NCBI GenBank assembly: GCA_024636595.1
Contig: JAGXGT010000062.1
Location: 1-21,198 of the forward strand
Direction: 5' to 3'
Origin: Sphingomonadales bacterium
GTDB taxonomy: Bacteria; Pseudomonadota; Alphaproteobacteria; Sphingomonadales; Sphingomonadaceae
Length of the DNA: 21,198 nucleotides
The position numbers and the translations under genes are program-made. This document shows, in pieces, positions 16,786 to 21,198 of the stretch. Within the stretch, counting starts at the first letter, position 1. Each line of letters opens with the position of its first letter. Under the pieces are notes generated by a model that saw only the letters and a list, made by a program, of their open reading frames with translations, searched no databases and was not told where the DNA came from.

Positions 16786-16816
16786 AAAAAGGCGGGCCCC
16801 TTTTGAGGTCCCGCCT
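16786..16816 (-). terminator. Second terminator downstream of hupB
   Basis: On the minus strand AGGCGGG pairs with CCCGCC, extended by CC/GG past one mismatch, around an A-rich loop. TTTTT follows at 16790-16786. Together with the hairpin at 16839-16869 it forms a tandem pair after hupB. The hairpin itself is copy 2 of the repeat. Confidence 0.7.
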
Positions 16817-16825
16817 GATATTTCT
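16790..16825 (-). repeat. Hairpin repeat, copy 2 (downstream of hupB)
   Basis: This 36-nt element is homologous to 16351-16387, sharing TCCCGCCTGATATTTCT (16809-16825) exactly. Its inner stem is G/C-rich instead of GATCT/AGATC, and the changes keep the pairing. Unlike copy 1 it is followed by a T-run on the minus strand. Confidence 0.65.
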
Positions 16826-16838
16826 AGAACAAAGCGTG

Positions 16839-16869
16839 AAAAAAAATGGGGAGCGAAACTCTGCTCCCC
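16839..16869 (-). terminator. Intrinsic terminator of hupB
   Basis: GGGGAGC (16848-16854) and GCTCCCC (16863-16869) form a perfect 7-bp stem with an 8-nt loop. On the minus strand it is followed by A and eight T (16846-16839). It lies 8 nt after the hupB stop, a textbook position and structure. Confidence 0.92.
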
Positions 16870-16876
16870 GGGTTGG

Positions 16877-17152
16877 TTATTTGTTGACGGCGTCTTTCAA
16901 GCCCTTGCCGGCTTTGAATTTTGCTTGTGTCGATGCTGGAATCTGCATCGGTTCACCGGTCCGCGGGTTGCGGCCAGTTGAAGCTTTACGCTTTGAAGTC
17001 GAGAATGTGCCGAAGCCAACGAGACGAACTTCGCCGCCGCCGGACAGTGCACTGGTGATGGAATCGAATACGGCATCTACCGCTTTACCGGCGTCGCTCT
17101 TGCTGAGGCCGCTATGATCCGCAACGTTACTGATAAGATCCTGTTTATTCAT
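16877..17152 (-). CDS. hupB: HU-family nucleoid DNA-binding protein
   Basis: HU is a small dimeric protein that bends and compacts DNA and assists replication, repair and recombination. The 91-residue product has the standard length and layout. The N-terminal helices are MNKQDLISNVADHSGLSKSD, then comes the beta saddle with VRLVGFGTFSTSKRKA, the DNA-contacting arm GRNPRTGEPMQIPAS with its intercalating Pro region, and the C-terminal helix FKAGKGLKDAVNK. A G-rich AAGGGGGG ribosome binding region precedes the ATG at 17152. It has its own upstream region of 240 nt after lon and strong terminators downstream, so it is probably monocistronic. The choice of hupB rather than another HU symbol follows the lon-hupB order common in proteobacteria. 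Confidence 0.95.
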   Translation of the reverse strand: MNKQDLISNVADHSGLSKSDAGKAVDAVFDSITSALSGGGEVRLVGFGTFSTSKRKASTGRNPRTGEPMQIPASTQAKFKAGKGLKDAVNK

Positions 17153-17212
17153 TATGGGTATCCCCCCTTCTCTGGTGGCAATTCGTTTTGAATCACGCTT
17201 TTGTCTGTCGGC

Positions 17213-17241
17213 AGTAATGCGAAATTATCTGGATGAGTCAA
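17213..17241 (-). promoter_or_regulatory. Candidate promoter for hupB
   Basis: TTGACT (minus strand, 17241-17236) is a good -35 hexamer. A 17-nt spacer leads to ATTACT (17218-17213), a poor -10. The -35 lies 18 nt downstream of the TGCGCCAAA repeats. The call rests on the -35 and on position only. Confidence 0.3.
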
Positions 17242-17259
17242 AGAAAAACCGCTGTTTTC

Positions 17260-17288
17260 TGCGCCAAAGGCTCATTTTTTGCGCCAAA
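17260..17288. repeat. Two TGCGCCAAA repeats phased by 20 bp upstream of hupB
   Basis: TGCGCCAAA occurs at 17260-17268 and 17280-17288, exactly 20 bp apart (about two helical turns) and in the same orientation. Both are preceded on the plus strand by a T-rich run. They sit upstream of the candidate hupB promoter and could be an activator site. Confidence 0.55.
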
Positions 17289-17392
17289 TGACGCGAAATG
17301 GGACGAACCGTTGCGAAGCTTTGGCCGTTTCGATTATTTTACAACGGCATTTCACCTTTGTTTCAGATCAGCGACTCGATAGCGGAAAGCGA

Positions 17393-19822
17393 TCAGTGGC
17401 GCGCCACCGAACCCGTTTCATCGGTAACCGGTGCCGTGGCATGGCTGGCCAGTTCATCGGCATCGCTCCACTCGATCGGCTCGACCTTTTCCGTCAACGC
17501 TTCCGCAAGCACTTCATCGACATGACTCAGCGGAATGATCTTCAGTTTCGAGGTGATGTTTTCCGGAATCTCGACAAGATCCTTTTCATTGTCTGCCGGG
17601 ATCAACACCGTGGTGATACCGCCGCGAAGCGCAGCCAGCAATTTTTCCTTCAGTCCACCAATCGGCAATATCCGGCCACGCAATGTTACTTCGCCAGTCA
17701 TCGCGACATCACGGCGTACCGGAATTCCGGTCAGGGTAGAAACAATGGCGGTGACAATGCCAACACCGGCGGAAGGACCATCCTTTGGAACAGCGCCTTC
17801 GGGCAAATGGATATGAATATCCCTGCGGCTGAAGAAGCTGGGCTTGATGCCATAAGAAGGTGCCCGTGCCTTGACGAAGGAGAGCGCGGTCTGAATGGAT
17901 TCATTCATCACGTCACCCAGTTTGCCGGTGGTCTTGATATTCCCTTTGCCGGACACCGTCACGGATTCGATGGTGAGCAATTCGCCGCCCACTTCGGTCC
18001 AGGCCAGACCGGTGACGGCACCAACCTGATTTTCTTCCTCGCCGATCCCGTGACGATATTTCTGAACGCCAGCATATTCGGCGAGATTCTCGGGCGTGAT
18101 TTCGACGCTCTTATACTCGCCTTCGAGAATGCGCCGCAGCGCTTTGCGCGCCAGCTTGGCAATTTCCCGTTCCAGCGTCCGAACACCGGCTTCGCGTGTA
18201 TAATAGCGGATCAATTGGCGCAGCGCGTCTTCGCGCAGGACAAATTCGCCATCTTTCAGGCCATGCGCCTCGATCTGCTTTTCCAGCAGGTGGCGTTTGG
18301 CGATTTCGACTTTCTCGTCTTCGGTATAGCCTTCCAGCCGGATGATCTCCATCCGGTCGAGCAGCGGCTGCGGCAGATTGAGCGAGTTGGCGGTGGTCAC
18401 GAACATCACGTCCGAAAGATCGATATCGATCTCGAGATAATGGTCCTGAAACTTGTCATTCTGTTCCGGGTCCAGCACTTCGAGCAACGCCGATGCCGGA
18501 TCGCCGCGAAAATCCTGTCCCAGCTTGTCGATTTCATCGAGCAGGAACAGCGGGTTTGACGTTCCGGCCTTCTTCAAATTGGAAACAATCTTGCCCGGCA
18601 ACGAACCGATATAAGTCCGGCGATGGCCGCGGATTTCCGCTTCGTCGCGGACGCCGCCCAGTGACTGGCGAACAAATTCACGACCGGTAGCCCGGGCGAT
18701 CGAGCGACCTAGCGAGGTCTTACCGACACCGGGAGGGCCAACGAGGCACAGGATCGGACCTTTCAGCTTGTTGGTGCGCGTCTGTACCGCGAGATATTCA
18801 AGAATGCGTTCCTTGACTTTCTCCAAAGCGAAATGGTCGTCATCCAGCACCTTCTCTGCCTGTTTCAGATCCTTCTTGAGCCGCGACTTCTTGCCCCAGG
18901 GCAGTCCGAGCAGCACATCGAGATAGTTGCGCGTCACCGTCGCTTCGGCCGACATCGGCTGCATGCCCTTCAGCTTTTTCAGCTCGGCAGTCGCCTTCGT
19001 TTTGGCTTCCTTGGAAAGCTTCAGTTCCTTGATCTTCCTGCTCAGTTCGGCGAGCTCATCGCCCTCGCCGTCTTCGCCGTCGCCCAGCTCTTTCTGGATC
19101 GCTTTCATCTGTTCGTTGAGATAATATTCGCGCTGGGTCTTTTCCATCTGGCGCTTGACGCGGCCACGGATTTTCTTCTCGACCTGCAACACGCCGAGTT
19201 CGCCTTCCATGAAGGCAAAGACCATTTCGAGCCGTTTGACCGGATCGCTTTCCATCAACAGGCTCTGCTTGTCGGCGACTTTGACATTGATATTGGCTGC
19301 CACCGCATCGGCGAGGCGCGAGGCGTCGTCGATCTCACCCAATTGCACAACGGTTTCCGCTGGCATTTTCTTGTTGAGTTTCGAGTAATTTTCAAACTGG
19401 TCAACGACCGAGCGCATCAGGGCGGATGTTTCAGCGCTTTCAGCAACTTGCTCGTCGAGCAGATCGACCGCCGCCAGCACATAGCCGTCGTCCTTGTCGT
19501 CGAGAGAAATATGCTTGGCGCGCTGCTTGCCTTCGACCAGAACACGGACGGTGCCATCGGGCAATTTGAGCAGCTGCAACACGGTGGCAACCACGCCGAG
19601 ATCATAGAGCTGATCGCGAACCGGATCATCTTCCGCCGGATCGAGCTGTGCGACGAGGAAGATTTCCTTGTCTGAGTCCATCGCCTTTTCAAGCGCGACA
19701 ACAGATTTGTCGCGACCGACAAACAGTGGCACGATCATATTCGGGAACACCACGATATCGCGCAGAGGCAACAAAGGCAGCGACTTCGATTCGGGCGTAG
19801 GATTGGCTTCGGACTCGGACAT
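17393..19822 (-). CDS. lon: ATP-dependent protease Lon
   Basis: Lon is a cytosolic hexameric AAA+ serine protease that degrades damaged and regulatory proteins. The 809-residue product contains the N-terminal substrate-binding LON domain (LPLLPLRDIVVFPNMIVPLF), a charged coiled-coil region, and an ATPase with Walker A GPPGVGKT at residues 362-369 and Walker B FLLDEIDK. The protease domain has Ser684 in PKDGPSAG and the dyad Lys in GGLKEKLLAA (residues 725-727). I chose the ATG at 19822, with GGAG about 6 nt upstream. An in-frame GTG at 19864 would add 14 non-conserved residues and falls about at the predicted transcription start. The C-terminus has a short acidic extension. A heat-shock type promoter precedes it. 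Confidence 0.97.
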   Translation of the reverse strand: MSESEANPTPESKSLPLLPLRDIVVFPNMIVPLFVGRDKSVVALEKAMDSDKEIFLVAQLDPAEDDPVRDQLYDLGVVATVLQLLKLPDGTVRVLVEGKQRAKHISLDDKDDGYVLAAVDLLDEQVAESAETSALMRSVVDQFENYSKLNKKMPAETVVQLGEIDDASRLADAVAANINVKVADKQSLLMESDPVKRLEMVFAFMEGELGVLQVEKKIRGRVKRQMEKTQREYYLNEQMKAIQKELGDGEDGEGDELAELSRKIKELKLSKEAKTKATAELKKLKGMQPMSAEATVTRNYLDVLLGLPWGKKSRLKKDLKQAEKVLDDDHFALEKVKERILEYLAVQTRTNKLKGPILCLVGPPGVGKTSLGRSIARATGREFVRQSLGGVRDEAEIRGHRRTYIGSLPGKIVSNLKKAGTSNPLFLLDEIDKLGQDFRGDPASALLEVLDPEQNDKFQDHYLEIDIDLSDVMFVTTANSLNLPQPLLDRMEIIRLEGYTEDEKVEIAKRHLLEKQIEAHGLKDGEFVLREDALRQLIRYYTREAGVRTLEREIAKLARKALRRILEGEYKSVEITPENLAEYAGVQKYRHGIGEEENQVGAVTGLAWTEVGGELLTIESVTVSGKGNIKTTGKLGDVMNESIQTALSFVKARAPSYGIKPSFFSRRDIHIHLPEGAVPKDGPSAGVGIVTAIVSTLTGIPVRRDVAMTGEVTLRGRILPIGGLKEKLLAALRGGITTVLIPADNEKDLVEIPENITSKLKIIPLSHVDEVLAEALTEKVEPIEWSDADELASHATAPVTDETGSVARH

Positions 19823-19864
19823 TTTTACTCCAACATGTTGCGCTGCAACAGCGCTTCTATCCAC

Positions 19865-19893
19865 TATATGGTGCCTGTTGGAAACACTTCAAG
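19865..19893 (-). promoter_or_regulatory. RpoH (sigma-32) type heat-shock promoter of lon
   Basis: On the minus strand CTTGAA (19893-19888) is followed after 14 nt by CACCATATA (19873-19865), close to the sigma-32 pattern CTTGAA-N13/14-CCCCATNTA. The start point would fall near 19858, giving a leader of about 36 nt to the ATG at 19822. Lon is a classical heat-shock gene, which supports the match. Confidence 0.8.
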
Positions 19894-19920
19894 CGCAATG
19901 CGTCCGATCAGGAGAACGGC

Positions 19921-20256
19921 CTAAAATGGCAGTTTAAAACCTGGGGGTAACTGCATGCCGCTTGTCATCTTGCCCATTTCCTCGCTGCTTACCGCGTCGG
20001 CACGGTTGCGCGCATCGTTGAACGCTGCTGCGACCAGATCTTCGAGCATCTGTTTTTCGTCGGCCTTCATCAGGCTGTCATCAATGGTTACAGCGAGCAC
20101 GCGGCCCTTCGCGGTCGCCCTGACCTTGACCAGCCCGCCGCCAGCCTGGCCTTCCACTTCCAGACTATCCAGTTTCTTTTGCGCTTCTTCCATCTGGGTC
20201 TGCACTTGTTGCGCGGCCTCCTGTGCCGCTTTCATCATTTCTTCCATCGATTTCAT
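19921..20256 (-). CDS. ybaB: YbaB/EbfC-family nucleoid-associated protein
   Basis: Members of this family are small dimeric DNA-binding proteins associated with the nucleoid and encoded next to dnaX in many bacteria. The 111-residue product has the typical N-terminal amphipathic helix (MEEMMKAAQEAAQQVQTQME), a central beta sheet (LVKVRATAKGRVLAVTIDDS) and a C-terminal helix with the family segment LVAAAFNDARNRADAVSSEEMGK. The tail MTSGMQLPPGFKLPF is Gly/Pro-rich as usual. The ATG at 20256 is 2 nt after the dnaX stop with AAGGAG 9 nt upstream, so the two genes are co-transcribed. The often-linked recR gene is absent here, and lon follows instead. Confidence 0.94.
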   Translation of the reverse strand: MKSMEEMMKAAQEAAQQVQTQMEEAQKKLDSLEVEGQAGGGLVKVRATAKGRVLAVTIDDSLMKADEKQMLEDLVAAAFNDARNRADAVSSEEMGKMTSGMQLPPGFKLPF

Positions 20257-20258
20257 AG

Positions 20259-21198
20259 CTAAGCGCTCCTTGATTCTTGTGGGCGAGGATCGTCATCCTC
20301 CAGCAATACGGCATCGGGAAAAGCTTCAAAAGCCGCTTTCACCATCGGTGCGTCCAGGATCGCCTGCCGCTCTGCATCTCGCGCCTGCTGTTCCTGTTCG
20401 ACCAGACTCGGCTTCGCCTCTCCCGGACCTTCAGAGATGATCCATTCAACACCGGTTTCCTGTTTCAGCGCATCCGTAATTTTCCGGATGTCCGCAACTG
20501 CTATGGGACGCGCCGGCTGATAGACTATTTCCGGTGCCTCAAACGAGACCACCCGCATATCGGCCATCAATATACTTTCCAGTACGGCGGAGACCCGGCC
20601 AACCGCTTTCACGGCCTCGGCAAATTGTTTTGGCAATCCGCTGGCCTGCGGATCCGGCGCGGCAACGGGCGCAGGCGCGGCTTGCGCCACCGGCTCGTGT
20701 GCGGGCTGCGGCGCTCTTGGCGTGTCAGCAGGGCTGGCGGATAGTGGAACACCTTGCTCCAGCATTTTCGCCAGCTTTCCGGGATCGGGCATATCGGCGG
20801 CGCAGAGCACTCGCAGCAATGCCATTTCGCAGGCTTCGCGCGGCAGATGGGCTTGCTGGACTTCCTGATAGCCCTTGAGCAGCAACTGCCAAAGCCGGTG
20901 CAGAACCGGGTAGGACAATTGCTCTGACCAGTCGGAAAATTGCTGTTTCGCCTCTTCCGATAAGGTCGGATCGCTGGCTCTGCCGACTTTGAACAGGGTC
21001 ACCTGATGCGACAACGACAGCAGTCCGTTCATCAGCGACAAGGGCTCCACACCAATCCTATATTGATCAGCGATCGCATCCAGAAGCGCCGCTGAATCGC
21101 CTTCGAGCAATTTTGCGAATAGCCGCCGGACCGCACCTCGATCGGACAGGCCAAGCATATCGCGAATCTGGGCAGCCTTGACCTCGCCGTCGCCATCC
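20259..21198 (-). CDS. dnaX: DNA polymerase III subunit gamma/tau, C-terminal part (5' end outside window)
   Basis: DnaX is the clamp-loader motor and, as tau, links the polymerase cores in the replisome. The frame is open to the right edge of the window, so the AAA+ ATPase domain lies outside. The visible 313 residues start in the small helical domain (GEVKAAQIRDMLGLSDRGAV), cover the oligomerisation domain III (AIADQYRIGVEPLSLMNGLL to LLRVLCAADMPDPGKLAKML), then a Pro/Ala-rich linker (PRAPQPAHEPVAQAAPAPVA). The tau-specific C-terminal region with KQETGVEWIISEGPGEA and AFEAFPDAVLLEDDD ends it. Apparent starts inside this stretch, such as the Met at 21158, are internal. No clear frameshift signal for a gamma form is visible in this part. 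Confidence 0.9.
   Translation of the reverse strand, partial: DGDGEVKAAQIRDMLGLSDRGAVRRLFAKLLEGDSAALLDAIADQYRIGVEPLSLMNGLLSLSHQVTLFKVGRASDPTLSEEAKQQFSDWSEQLSYPVLHRLWQLLLKGYQEVQQAHLPREACEMALLRVLCAADMPDPGKLAKMLEQGVPLSASPADTPRAPQPAHEPVAQAAPAPVAAPDPQASGLPKQFAEAVKAVGRVSAVLESILMADMRVVSFEAPEIVYQPARPIAVADIRKITDALKQETGVEWIISEGPGEAKPSLVEQEQQARDAERQAILDAPMVKAAFEAFPDAVLLEDDDPRPQESRSA

Overview
The window looks like chromosomal core sequence from an alphaproteobacterium, most probably a sphingomonad. I infer this from a moderately GC-rich composition, the mreB-mreC-mreD-mrdA-rodA order, a MutL that carries its own endonuclease motif, the dnaX-ybaB pair, and a TonB receptor coupled to a PepSY membrane protein. 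The genus is not determined. I found no phage, insertion sequence, CRISPR array or obvious defence system, and no convincing new multi-gene system.

Layout. Positions 2-745 hold the 3' part of a type I phosphodiesterase/nucleotide pyrophosphatase (+). A small exported protein (767-1237, -) and mutL (1323-3125, -) follow. Divergent from mutL is the cell-elongation operon mreB, mreC, mreD, mrdA, rodA (3277-8849, +), whose later genes are packed with 1-4 nt overlaps or 3 nt gaps. A tRNA-Lys(CTT) lies at 8905-8980 (+). Everything after it is on the minus strand.

In transcription order (right to left) the minus-strand half holds the 3' end of dnaX, ybaB, lon (behind a heat-shock type promoter), hupB with tandem terminators, and a YbiI-type DksA/TraR zinc-finger gene. 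Next comes a Fur-box-controlled TonB-dependent siderophore receptor interrupted by an in-frame TAA, overlapped by a PepSY membrane protein gene. A three-gene set of an MBL-like protein, a succinate-semialdehyde-type aldehyde dehydrogenase and an FAD disulfide oxidoreductase ends this half.

How the genes work together: MreB/C/D with PBP2 and RodA form the elongasome for lateral wall synthesis. DnaX and YbaB belong to replication and the nucleoid, Lon and HU to stress proteolysis and chromosome packaging. The receptor/PepSY pair is an iron-uptake unit that is probably broken in this strain. The most interesting observations are the nonsense codon in the receptor, a repeated hairpin element with compensatory changes on both sides of the DksA-like gene, an ideal ribosome binding site placed before an ATC codon in the MBL-like gene, and short repeats in the mutL/mreB and hupB control regions.
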